Under the pieces are notes generated by a model. The model saw nothing but the letters and a program-made list of their open reading frames with translations, was not told where the DNA came from and did not search any database. 34,052 nt of DNA from the NCBI GenBank assembly GCA_021815805.1, contig JAKAZQ010000031.1:1-34052 (forward strand), given 5' to 3'. The position numbers and the translations under genes were made by a program. Source of the DNA: Pseudomonadota bacterium. Its GTDB lineage: Bacteria; Pseudomonadota; Gammaproteobacteria; Burkholderiales; Burkholderiaceae_C. Positions 9,391 to 19,224 of this stretch are shown in pieces (the first letter of the stretch is position 1; each line of letters opens with the position of its first letter).

Positions 9391-10290
9391 ATGAACCGTC
9401 TCGCCATCACTCTCGCCGCCATCGCGCTGGCATTGGCCGCGGCCGCCTCGAGCCTGTTCGTCGTGCAGCGCGGGCAGTACGCCGCGGTGTATTCGATGGG
9501 CAAGATCGAGCGCGTGCTGAGCCAGCCGGGGCTGTACTTCAAGTGGCCGTCTCCGGTCGACAACGTGGTGTTCCTGGATGGCCGCCTGCTGAGCCTGCGC
9601 AGTGCCCAGCCCGACACCTTCGCCACCAGCGGCAAGGACAATCTGGTCGTGAGCTGGTTCGTGAAGTGGCGGGTGGCCGACGCACGGCAGTTTCTGCAGA
9701 GCTACGGCGACAGCGAGACGGCCGCCGACGACCGGCTCGCCGCGGCGCTGCGCTCCAGCCTGAGCGCGGTGCTCGGAACCATGGATCTGCACGCCGTGCT
9801 GGCCGGGCAGGCAGGCGAGCTGCCGCGCAGGCTGCGCACCCGGGTGGGAGCGGCGTTGCGCGGCAGCGGCATCGAGGTCGTGGCCGTCGGGCTGACCCAG
9901 CTCGACTACTCCGCCGACGTCACGCAGTCGGTGTATCAGCGCATGGAAGCCGCGCGCAAGCTGCTCGCCGACCAGACCCGCGCCGAAGGTCAGGCCGCCG
10001 CCGACAAGATCCGCGCCGAGGCCGACAAGCAGCGCGAAGTGCTGCTCGCGCAGGCCTACCGCAAGGCGCAGACCCTGAAGGGCGAGGGCGATGCGCAGGC
10101 GGCCGAGATCTATGCCGCGTCGTTCGGCAAGGATCCCGAGTTCGCAGCCTTCTATCGCAGCCTCGAAGCCTATCGCGCCAGCTTCAACAAGCGCAGCGAC
10201 GTGCTGCTGCTGGATCCGTCGAGCGCCTTCCTGCGCTACCTGCGCGACCCGCAGGCGGGCGCCGCCGGCGCCGCCGCGCGCAAGCGCTGA
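9391..10290 (+). CDS. hflC: HflC, subunit of the FtsH modulator complex
   Basis: The 299-residue SPFH protein is the partner of HflK. An N-terminal membrane helix (residues about 4-24) leads into SSLFVVQRGQYAAVYSMGKI, the usual HflC/HflK entry to the SPFH domain. A long Ala/Glu/Arg-rich helix with QTRAEGQAAADKIRAEADKQ follows, then the conserved ending region YRSLEAYRASF and a short C-terminus. The start is ATG 9391, 46 bases after hflK; no strong ribosome site precedes it, so coupling to hflK translation is plausible. The hflX-hflK-hflC order is standard. Confidence 0.96.
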   Translation: MNRLAITLAAIALALAAAASSLFVVQRGQYAAVYSMGKIERVLSQPGLYFKWPSPVDNVVFLDGRLLSLRSAQPDTFATSGKDNLVVSWFVKWRVADARQFLQSYGDSETAADDRLAAALRSSLSAVLGTMDLHAVLAGQAGELPRRLRTRVGAALRGSGIEVVAVGLTQLDYSADVTQSVYQRMEAARKLLADQTRAEGQAAADKIRAEADKQREVLLAQAYRKAQTLKGEGDAQAAEIYAASFGKDPEFAAFYRSLEAYRASFNKRSDVLLLDPSSAFLRYLRDPQAGAAGAAARKR

Positions 10291-10346
10291 GCCGCGCCAA
10301 CGCGGCAGGCGCCGCGCTCGTGCAGTCCGCAGGGTTTCCGAAGCCC

Positions 10347-10352
10347 TAGAAT
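10347..10352 (+). promoter_or_regulatory. Possible -10 element (TAGAAT) upstream of hisZ
   Basis: TAGAAT lies 42 bases before the hisZ ATG and within CCTAGAATG, the same 9-mer seen before yfgM. A T-run follows at about 10361-10366. No clear -35 box is present. It would separate hisZ-purA from the hfl genes. Confidence 0.3.
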
Positions 10353-10393
10353 GCGGGCTGTTTTTTCCGGAACCCCGTTTGTCGTCGCCCCGC

Positions 10394-12944
<2,551 letters not shown>

Positions 12945-13006
12945 CGCACGCGCGTGCACAATCTGGCTCAGAATTCCCCGCATCTGCAACGCAAGCGCAC
13001 AAGGCC

Positions 13007-13531
13007 ATGCTCAGCGAAGACGGCAAGAACATGTACGTGTCGTGGGACGAATACCACGCCCTGATCGAAAAGCTGGCGCTCAAGATCTACAAATCGGGCT
13101 GGGAGTTCGACCAGATCCTTTGCCTGGCGCGCGGCGGCACGCGCCCGGGCGACGTGCTGTCGCGCGTGTTCGATCGACCGCTGGCGATCATGTCCACGAG
13201 CTCCTACGGCGTCGGGCCGAACGCCGAGCGCGCGCATGTCGAGATGGCGCACTACATCACGCTGCCGCGCGGCGAGCTCGCCGGGCGCGTGCTGCTGGTC
13301 GACGACCTGGCCGATTCGGGCGAGACCCTGCGCGCGGTGGCCGACCGGCTGCGCGGCGGTCCGTTGAAGATCACCGAGCTGCGCACCGCGGTGATCTGGG
13401 TGAAGGGCGTCTCCACCGTGCTGCCCGACTACTACGTCGAGATGCTGCCTTCCAGTCCCTGGATCCATCAACCTTTCGAGGAATACGACTCCCTGCGCCC
13501 GGCCAAGCTGGCGGAGCGCTGGAAGATCTGA
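13007..13531 (+). CDS. Phosphoribosyltransferase (xanthine/guanine type)
   Basis: The 174-residue product is a type I phosphoribosyltransferase. The PRPP-binding loop is LLVDDLADSGETL at about residues 96-108, with two adjacent Asp residues. The flexible ARGGTRPGD segment at 41-49 and the MYVSWDEYH start are typical of Gpt-like proteins found next to purA in betaproteobacteria. The reaction is probably purine salvage: base plus PRPP to nucleotide monophosphate. The exact base preference cannot be read from sequence. ATG 13007 is chosen; ATG 13031 is an alternative closer to the conserved core. It lies 62 bases after purA and ends the plus-strand housekeeping block. Confidence 0.85.
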   Translation: MLSEDGKNMYVSWDEYHALIEKLALKIYKSGWEFDQILCLARGGTRPGDVLSRVFDRPLAIMSTSSYGVGPNAERAHVEMAHYITLPRGELAGRVLLVDDLADSGETLRAVADRLRGGPLKITELRTAVIWVKGVSTVLPDYYVEMLPSSPWIHQPFEEYDSLRPAKLAERWKI

Positions 13532-13645
13532 ACACCCTTCGGAACCGCGCCCACGCGGCGCGCGCCGGGAACGTCGGCGGCCTGCCGTTGTCTCACCCCG
13601 CATGGCGGGAACAGCGAACCATGCCGCCGCGGCGCGCCGCGACCG

Positions 13646-13701
13646 GTGGCGCCGTACGCCCGTTGCGCCGTACGTCCGTTGCGCCGTAGGCCCGTGGCGT
13701 C
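13646..13701. repeat. 16-bp tandem repeat, 3.5 copies
   Basis: Three units (13646-13661, 13662-13677, 13678-13693) of consensus GTTGCGCCGTACGCCC follow each other without gaps, with one or two differences each, plus a partial fourth unit (GTGGCGTC) running into the channel gene's stop codon. It fills much of the 168-base gap between two convergent genes. I see no clear terminator hairpin elsewhere in this gap. Confidence 0.8.
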
Positions 13702-14602
13702 AGGCGACCCGCCCGCGCGTGACCTCGCGCGCCGCTGCCGCCGGTGCTGCCGGTGCCGCCGGTGCTGCCGGGGCCACCGGCGCAGGGCTGCTGCGTTGCA
13801 ACTGCTCCAGCAATGCACCGCTGTGCAGGCGCAGTGCGTCGATTTCCGCGCGCATCTGGCGCAATTCGGCGTGCAGCGACAGCATGTCGCGGTAGAGCTC
13901 GCGTTCGAGTTTCTTTTCACCTTCGCCGATCAGGAACGCCGCCACCGACGCCGTGATCAGCGAGAACACCGCATACCCGACAATCACCACCAGCACGGCG
14001 AGCACGCGTGACGCGGTGGTCGTGGGCACCAGATCGCCGTAGCCGATCGTGGCCGCGGTGCTGAAGGCCAGCCACAGACCGTCGTCGAAGGAATGCACGG
14101 TCGGCTCGAGCCAGTAGAAGCCGAGCCCGGCGGCCAGCACCGCCGAGCCGCCCAGCGCGAAGGCGTACGCCACCGCGGTGCGCGCCAGCATGCGCCGCAG
14201 CCCGCCGAGCATGCGGGCGAACACCAGTCCGACATAGGCCGCACGCGCCAGGCGAACCAGCGGAATCCACTCGCTGTCCAGGCCGAGCAGGGCCAGCCCC
14301 GACGCGAGCACGATGAACAGGTTGAGCCAGTTGTAGCGCAGGTAGCGCAGGCGCTGGCGGCACAGCGCCGCCATCACCAGGGTCTCCAGCGCGAAGGCGC
14401 CGAAGATCAGGCCGTCCATGGCCAGGCCGAGCGCGCGGTGCGGGTGGCCGGGCTGCAGGTCTTCCAGGTAGAACGACGGAATGGCGAGCAGGGCGATCGC
14501 CAGCATCAGCGGATGCAGGCGGCGCTCCAGTTTGTACGCGCGCGCGTGTTCGCCGGGCGGAACCCCGTTGAGTCCGAGCCAGAACACGAAATCGCGGGAC
14601 AT
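13700..14602 (-). CDS. Voltage-gated-type potassium channel, six membrane helices
   Basis: The 300-residue inner-membrane protein has about six helices (near 31-46, 59-80, 93-108, 113-133, 145-165 and 195-224) and a pore loop with the K+ selectivity filter TIGYGD at 185-190. The S4-like segment holds R117, R120, R130, R136 and R137 with wide gaps, so voltage sensing is uncertain. After S6 comes a charged coiled-coil (about 226-268) with heptad-like Leu spacing, then an Ala/Pro tail of AAP repeats. ATG (14602) is preferred because it starts at the conserved MSRDFVFWLGLNG; an upstream GTG at 14653 would add 17 unconserved residues. It is convergent with the phosphoribosyltransferase gene. The physiological role is not evident from context. 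Confidence 0.88.
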   Translation of the reverse strand: MSRDFVFWLGLNGVPPGEHARAYKLERRLHPLMLAIALLAIPSFYLEDLQPGHPHRALGLAMDGLIFGAFALETLVMAALCRQRLRYLRYNWLNLFIVLASGLALLGLDSEWIPLVRLARAAYVGLVFARMLGGLRRMLARTAVAYAFALGGSAVLAAGLGFYWLEPTVHSFDDGLWLAFSTAATIGYGDLVPTTTASRVLAVLVVIVGYAVFSLITASVAAFLIGEGEKKLERELYRDMLSLHAELRQMRAEIDALRLHSGALLEQLQRSSPAPVAPAAPAAPAAPAAAAREVTRGRVA

Positions 14603-14723
14603 GGTGGCCTGCCATCCGGCTGGTGCCCGCGCGGGCCCGGCCGGTCGCACCACGCATTGTGCGCCGTGAACCGCTGCGCTACGCAGGCATTTGCCGGCCG
14701 CGCCGCACCCACGCTGCGCGAGA

Positions 14724-15158
14724 TCAAGCCTTTGGCGTCGGCGACCGCAGACATTGCAGCGCGTACGCGGCGAGAGCTCCCGCCACCAGCGGGCTGTCGC
14801 CGGCGGCGGCGCACACGTTCACCGTCAACCCGGGGTGGCGGATCTGCGCCGCGGCGACCTCGCGCCCGACGTCATCGTGCAGGTGCGCGCCGGTGCCGAG
14901 AAACAGCGGCACCAGGCATACCGAGCCGCACGCATCGCGCGCCGCGGCATCCAGCGCCTGCGGCAGCAACGGCTGCATGGACTCGAGAAAGCACAGCGCG
15001 ACGTCGGCGTCGGGCTGCATCTGGCGCAGCGCGCGCAGCACGGCCTCGAAGGGAAGCGCCCAGCTTGCGCGGCGCGACCCATGGGCCAGCAGCAGCAGGC
15101 GCGGCGCGGCCGCGGCGGACACGCTCGACGGCGCCTGGACAGGAGATTCGGAGATCAT
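14724..15158 (-). CDS. cbiX: Short CbiX-type sirohydrochlorin chelatase
   Basis: The 144-residue protein matches the small, single-domain CbiX (CbiXS/SirB-like) family, which inserts Co2+ or Fe2+ into sirohydrochlorin and assembles as a dimer. The metal-site residues are visible: H26 in LLLLAHGSRR, E59 in CFLES, and H92 in FLGTGAHLHDDV. The ATG at 15158 is chosen because the upstream in-frame ATG at 15200 adds 14 basic, unconserved residues. The gene is 121 bases upstream of the channel gene on the same strand. No other cobalamin or siroheme gene is in the window, so Co versus Fe cannot be decided. Confidence 0.85.
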   Translation of the reverse strand: MISESPVQAPSSVSAAAAPRLLLLAHGSRRASWALPFEAVLRALRQMQPDADVALCFLESMQPLLPQALDAAARDACGSVCLVPLFLGTGAHLHDDVGREVAAAQIRHPGLTVNVCAAAGDSPLVAGALAAYALQCLRSPTPKA

Positions 15159-15417
15159 CGCGGTGGTTCGGTAAAGGCGGCGTCGCGGGAGTCGAGACAC
15201 CGCATTGTGCGCGTTGCGGCGAGCCGGGTGCCGATGCGTCGGCTTTCAGGCACAATGTCGAAATGTATGCGAATGTTACGCATGGCTGTCGCGGCCTACC
15301 GTCGGCATCCAGAGACGAGCGTCGCACATCGTCGCGCGGTCCGCGGCCCGGCAAGAGGTCAGCGCTGCGCACGTTCCCGATGGTCCCGGGGGGTGCCATG
15401 ATTTCCTGGAGTGCATC
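15159..15417. promoter_or_regulatory. Divergent intergenic region cbiX / glycosyltransferase
   Basis: This 259-base gap separates divergent genes and must carry both promoters. It has a relatively AT-rich patch at about 15251-15285 that includes an inverted repeat, ATGCG (15267-15271), seven bases, CGCAT (15279-15283). A weak TTTCAG (15244) / TATGCG (15266) pair with a 16-base spacer is the best plus-strand promoter I can find. No small ORF or RNA gene is convincing here. Confidence 0.3.
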
Positions 15418-16740
15418 ATGCGCCTGTTCCCGGCACAGGGGCGCGGCCCCGCCGATCTGCTGCTCGTCGCCAGCGCGCTGCTGGCGGTGGGGCTTGTGTT
15501 CTATCTCGGACTCGCGCGCCACGCGCTGGAGCCGCTGCTGGGCCTGCTCGGCGGCCACGGCTGGAAGCGCCTGATCCTCACGCCGGCCGTGCTGCTGGGA
15601 TACCTGGGGCTCGGCCTTGCGGCACTGCGCGTGGCGCAGTGGGCCGTGTACCGTGCCGTGCCGCCGGCCGCGCAGGCCGAGGCGCCGAGCCTGAGCGTGG
15701 TGATCCCCGCCTACAACGAGGGGGCCATGGTGGCGCGCTCCATCGATTCGGTGGCACAGGCGCACTACCCCCGCGCACGCCTGCAGGTGCTGGCGGTGGA
15801 CGACGGCAGCCGCGACGACACCTGGGAGCACATGCAGCGCGCCGCCGCGCGTCACCCGGGGGTCGTGCGCACGCTGCGCCTGCCGGCGAATCGCGGCAAG
15901 CGCGCTGCGCTTGCCGCGGGCATTCGCGAGGCGCGCGGCGAGGTCATCGTCACCATCGATTCGGACAGCGTGATCGAACCCGATACGCTGCTCGCCATGG
16001 TGTCGCCGTTCCGCGACCCCGCGGTCGGCGCGGTGGCCGGGCGGGTGTCGGTGCTCAACCGTTTCGCGGGGATCATCCCGCGCATGCTGCACGTGCGCTA
16101 CGCGGTGACCTTCGATTTCCTGCGCGCGGCGCAGTCGACCCTCGGCAATGTGTACTGCTGTCCCGGCGCGCTGTCGGCCTATCGCGCGGCGGCCGTGCGC
16201 AGCATCCTGCCGCAGTGGCTGGAACAGACCTTCCTCGGCGCCGCCTGCACCATCGGCGAGGATCGGGCGATGACCAACCACATGTTCGCGCTGGGCTATC
16301 ACGTGCGCTACCAGAGCAATGCCGTGGTGCACACCCTGGCGCCGCTGTCGTATCTCGGCCTGTGCAGGATGTTCCTGCGCTGGAGCCGCAGCCAGGTGCG
16401 GGAGGACCTGCGCCTGCTGCGCGTGCTGGGCGCACGTCCGCTGCTGCCGCGCCTGGTCGCGGCGCTGGATCTGTTCGCCGGCAATGTCGGCTACGTGGTG
16501 GGACTGGCCGCGCTGTCGCTCAGCCTGCACAGCGCGATCGCCGAGCCGCGCGTGCTGGGCTATCTGGCACTCGGAGTCGGTCTCGGCGCCGCGCCCGGAG
16601 CCCTGTATTTCCTGCGCACCGAGCGATCGCTGGAATGGGTCTACGGGCTGCTGTACGGCTACTACGCGGCGCTTGCGCTGTTCTGGATCATGCCCTACGC
16701 GGCGCTCACGGTGCGTGCCAGGGGCTGGCTGACACGCTGA
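15418..16740 (+). CDS. NodC/hyaluronan-synthase-like membrane glycosyltransferase, family 2
   Basis: The 440-residue product has two N-terminal membrane helices (about 12-31 and 53-72), a cytosolic GT-A domain, and three or four C-terminal helices (about 345-430). The GT2 signatures are SVVIPAYNEG at 93-102, VDDGSRDD, DSDS (the metal-binding DxD, 181-184), GEDRAMT at 280-286 (catalytic base region), and RWSRS at 321-325, corresponding to the RW-RS motif of NodC and the (Q/R)xxRW motif of processive synthases. It therefore probably polymerises and extrudes a polysaccharide, perhaps of GlcNAc or GlcA/GlcNAc, but the sugar is not known. The ATG at 15418 has a GGAG 6 bases upstream. The 3' end overlaps iclR1 convergently by 46 bases. 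No modification or export genes lie beside it. Confidence 0.85.
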   Translation: MRLFPAQGRGPADLLLVASALLAVGLVFYLGLARHALEPLLGLLGGHGWKRLILTPAVLLGYLGLGLAALRVAQWAVYRAVPPAAQAEAPSLSVVIPAYNEGAMVARSIDSVAQAHYPRARLQVLAVDDGSRDDTWEHMQRAAARHPGVVRTLRLPANRGKRAALAAGIREARGEVIVTIDSDSVIEPDTLLAMVSPFRDPAVGAVAGRVSVLNRFAGIIPRMLHVRYAVTFDFLRAAQSTLGNVYCCPGALSAYRAAAVRSILPQWLEQTFLGAACTIGEDRAMTNHMFALGYHVRYQSNAVVHTLAPLSYLGLCRMFLRWSRSQVREDLRLLRVLGARPLLPRLVAALDLFAGNVGYVVGLAALSLSLHSAIAEPRVLGYLALGVGLGAAPGALYFLRTERSLEWVYGLLYGYYAALALFWIMPYAALTVRARGWLTR

Positions 16741-17528
16741 GCCGGCGCGCGCCCGCCGAGGCGGCGCGTGATGCGCGCGGCGGCGTCGCGCACCGCCTGC
16801 GCGCTCGGGCTGTCCCAGGCGGCGTCGAGACGCTCCTGGTGGTCCAGCAGCGTGACCACCAGCGCCGCGTGGCCTTCGTGATCGAAGGCGGCGGCGCTGA
16901 ATGCATTGACCCCGGGAATCGGATGGCCTGCGGCGCGACTCACGCCGTGCTGGCGTACCTCGTCGACGATGCGCGCCAGATCGGCATCGCGCTGCGCTGC
17001 GCTGCGCTTCGGCGCCAGTCCGCCCAGCGGCGCGGCCACCGCGTCGACCAGGCGTTCGCGCGGCAGCGCAGCGGCAAATGCCTTGCCGGTGGCGGTCTCG
17101 AACACCGACATGACACTGCCCGCGCGCAGCGCCACGTGCAGCGGCTGGCGGGCCTCGATCAGGCGCACCACGGTGGGCCCGAAATTGCCCCACACGGCGA
17201 GCGCCACGGCGTGTCCGGTGTGCGCCGCGAGTTCCTGGATCACCGGTTCGGCCGCGCGCAGCGGATCGAGCTGCTGCAGACACGCCAGGCCGATGTGCAG
17301 CGCGGCGGGGCCGAGCGCGTAGCGTCCGCTGCCGCCTTCCTGCTCGACCAGGCCGACGCGGGCGAAGCTGACCAGGTAGGGATGCGCGCGCGATGCCGAC
17401 AGGCCGGCGCGCGCCGCCAGATCCTTCAGGGCCAGCGGTGCCGCGGCATCGGCCAGCGCCAGCAGCAGGCGCGAGCCGACTTCGACGGATTGAATGGCGC
17501 GCTGTGGGGATTTGTCGTCGTCGGGCAT
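16695..17528 (-). CDS. IclR-family transcriptional regulator (iclR1)
   Basis: The 277-residue product has an N-terminal winged HTH (AIQSVEVGSRLLLAL through AHPYLVSFARVGLVEQ, residues about 15-75) and a C-terminal effector-binding domain with GHAVALAVWG and ETATGKAFAAALP. It is a close paralogue of the regulator at 20590-21396; long stretches are identical, including ALKDLAA-AG and AHPYLVSF. IclR proteins typically sit divergent to the catabolic genes they control, and this one is divergent to the MBL-VOC-fumarylacetoacetase unit with a 187-base shared region. ATG 17528 is taken as start (MPDDDKSPQRAIQ). Its 3' end runs 46 bases into the glycosyltransferase gene on the opposite strand. Confidence 0.9.
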   Translation of the reverse strand: MPDDDKSPQRAIQSVEVGSRLLLALADAAAPLALKDLAARAGLSASRAHPYLVSFARVGLVEQEGGSGRYALGPAALHIGLACLQQLDPLRAAEPVIQELAAHTGHAVALAVWGNFGPTVVRLIEARQPLHVALRAGSVMSVFETATGKAFAAALPRERLVDAVAAPLGGLAPKRSAAQRDADLARIVDEVRQHGVSRAAGHPIPGVNAFSAAAFDHEGHAALVVTLLDHQERLDAAWDSPSAQAVRDAAARITRRLGGRAPAQRVSQPLARTVSAA

Positions 17529-17545
17529 GGCATGGCCTGATCCGC

Positions 17546-17559
17546 AGGCATGATTGCCT
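17546..17559. promoter_or_regulatory. Operator-like palindrome AGGCA-TGAT-TGCCT
   Basis: A perfect 5-bp inverted repeat with a 4-bp centre lies between iclR1 and the MBL operon, 14 bases upstream of the TTGACA box. A second looser pair, ATGGT (17560-17564) and ACCAT (17586-17590), brackets that -35 box. Size and placement fit an IclR-type operator, but this is inference. Confidence 0.4.
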
Positions 17560-17572
17560 ATGGTAAACGCAT

Positions 17573-17602
17573 TTGACACTGGCAAACCATGGTGCGTATG
17601 CT
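17573..17602 (+). promoter_or_regulatory. Sigma-70-type promoter for the MBL-VOC-fah unit
   Basis: TTGACA at 17573-17578 matches the -35 consensus exactly. TATGCT at 17597-17602 follows after 18 bases as the -10 box. Transcription would begin near 17609, giving a leader of about 105 bases before ATG 17716. It is the best promoter match I found in the window. Confidence 0.65.
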
Positions 17603-17715
17603 GGGCCTTTCGCACGAACGCCTTTGCCATCGACGAATCCATCGACGAACCAAGCGCCGAATCCATCGCCCGCAAGCCCGGGCCGGCGCCGTGCAGCGTT
17701 TTCATCGGAGACTTC

Positions 17716-18672
17716 ATGAACGCCAAGACCTTTGCCTCCCAGGCCGATCTCGAAGACAAGAAGGTGAGCTTCACGCGCCTGAGCGACAACGCCTACGCCT
17801 ACACCGCGGAGGGCGATCCCAACACCGGGATCATCATCGGCGACGACGCGGTGATGGTCATCGACACCCAGGCCACGCCTGCGATGGCCCAGGACGTGAT
17901 TCGGCGCATCCGCGAGGTCACCGACAAGCCCGTTCGCTATGTCGTGCTCAGCCACTACCACGCGGTGCGCGTGCTGGGCGCCAGCGCCTACGGCGCCGAT
18001 CACGTGATCGCCAGTCGCGACACCTACGACCTGATCGTCGAGCGCGGCGAGCAGGACAAGGCCAGCGAGATCGGCCGCTTTCCGCGCCTGTTTCGCAACG
18101 TCGAGAGCGTGCCGCCCGGCATGACCTGGCCGAGCATCACCTTCCAGGGCGCGATGAGCCTCTGGCTGGGCAAGCTCGAGGTGCAACTGCTGCAGCTCGG
18201 ACGCGGACACACCAAGGGCGATACCGTGGCGTGGATTCCCTCGCAGCGCATCCTGTTCAGCGGCGACCTGGTGGAGTTCGACGCCACGCCCTACGCCGGC
18301 GACGCCTACTTCCAGGACTGGCCGGCGACGCTGGACCGGCTCGCCGCGCTGCAACCGCTGGCGCTGGTGCCCGGGCGTGGCGCCGCGCTGACCACGCCCG
18401 AGCAGGTCGCCGCCGGGCTTGCCGGCACGCGCGCCTTCGTCTCCGACATGTGGGCCGCGGTGAAGGCCGGGGCCGACGCCGGCAGGGATCTGCGCGAGGT
18501 GTACAAGGAGGTCTACGCCGCGCTGCAGCCGCGCTACGGCCGCTGGGTGATCTTCGACCACTGCATGCCGTTCGACGTCACCCGCTGCTACGACGAGGCG
18601 ACGCGCTACCCGGACCCACGGGTGTGGACCGCCGAGCGCGATCGCCAGATGTGGGAAACCCTGGAGCACTGA
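17716..18672 (+). CDS. MBL-fold metallohydrolase-like protein with a half-lost zinc site
   Basis: The 318-residue cytosolic protein has the metallo-beta-lactamase fold: N-terminal strands with MVIDTQATP, the motif-1 region, H165 in LGRGHTKGD (motif 2), and D184 in LFSGDLVEF (motif 3). The usual HxHxDH is H80-Y-H82-A-V84-R85, so the Asp and His of zinc site 2 are replaced, and the late PGHG-type His is R221 in VPGRGAA. The first zinc site (H80, H82, H165) and D184 remain. The C-terminal region (about 250-318) is an extra helical part with FDHCMPFDV. It starts at ATG 17716 with GGAG 5 bases upstream. It is the first gene of a unit with a VOC protein and fumarylacetoacetase, so it probably acts in aromatic-acid breakdown. 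The reaction is unknown. Confidence 0.85.
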   Translation: MNAKTFASQADLEDKKVSFTRLSDNAYAYTAEGDPNTGIIIGDDAVMVIDTQATPAMAQDVIRRIREVTDKPVRYVVLSHYHAVRVLGASAYGADHVIASRDTYDLIVERGEQDKASEIGRFPRLFRNVESVPPGMTWPSITFQGAMSLWLGKLEVQLLQLGRGHTKGDTVAWIPSQRILFSGDLVEFDATPYAGDAYFQDWPATLDRLAALQPLALVPGRGAALTTPEQVAAGLAGTRAFVSDMWAAVKAGADAGRDLREVYKEVYAALQPRYGRWVIFDHCMPFDVTRCYDEATRYPDPRVWTAERDRQMWETLEH

Positions 18673-18684
18673 CGAGGAGCCGAC

Positions 18685-19224
18685 ATGCACATCCAGCGCA
18701 TTCATCACGTGGCGTACCGCTGTCGCGACGCCAAGGAAACGGTCGAGTGGTACGGCAAGATGCTCAAGATGGATTTCGTCCTGGCCATCGCCGAGGATCG
18801 CGTGCCGTCGACCAAGGAACCCGATCCGTACATGCACATCTTTCTCGACGCTGGCGGCGGCAACGTGCTGGCCTTTTTCGAGCTGCCGACCAAGGCGCCG
18901 ATGGGGCGCGACCCCAACACTCCGGAGTGGGTGCAGCACATCGCGTTCCGCGTCGAGGATCGCGACACCCTGCTGGCCTACAAGCAGCACCTGCAAGCGC
19001 AGGGCGTGGACGTGCTCGGCCCGACCGACCACGGAGCCTTTCATTCGATCTACTTTTTCGATCCCAACGGACACCGCCTGGAGCTGGCCTGCCCCGACCC
19101 CGACGAGGCGAACATGCTCAAGCGCATGGACCAGGTGAAGTGGCAAATGCTCGAGGACTGGAGTCGTACCAAGCGGGCGCCGCATCACGCCGATTTCCTG
19201 CATCAGCGGGAATTCGCGCGATGA
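18685..19224 (+). CDS. VOC-family (glyoxalase/dioxygenase superfamily) protein
   Basis: The 179-residue product has two beta-alpha-beta-beta-beta modules of the vicinal oxygen chelate fold. Candidate metal ligands are H8 (IHHVAY), E66 (LAFFELP), H85 (VQHIAF) and E133 (GHRLELA). The H-E-H-E set and its spacing (58, 19, 48) closely resemble E. coli glyoxalase I, as I recall it (H5, E56, H74, E122). An extradiol-dioxygenase-like 2-His-1-Glu reading is also possible. A charged helical tail (about 140-179) follows. GAGGAG precedes the ATG by six bases. The stop overlaps the fumarylacetoacetase start (ATGA), so the two are translationally coupled. This suggests a step right before fumarylacetoacetase, perhaps ring cleavage or cis-trans isomerisation; the substrate is not known. 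Confidence 0.85.
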   Translation: MHIQRIHHVAYRCRDAKETVEWYGKMLKMDFVLAIAEDRVPSTKEPDPYMHIFLDAGGGNVLAFFELPTKAPMGRDPNTPEWVQHIAFRVEDRDTLLAYKQHLQAQGVDVLGPTDHGAFHSIYFFDPNGHRLELACPDPDEANMLKRMDQVKWQMLEDWSRTKRAPHHADFLHQREFAR

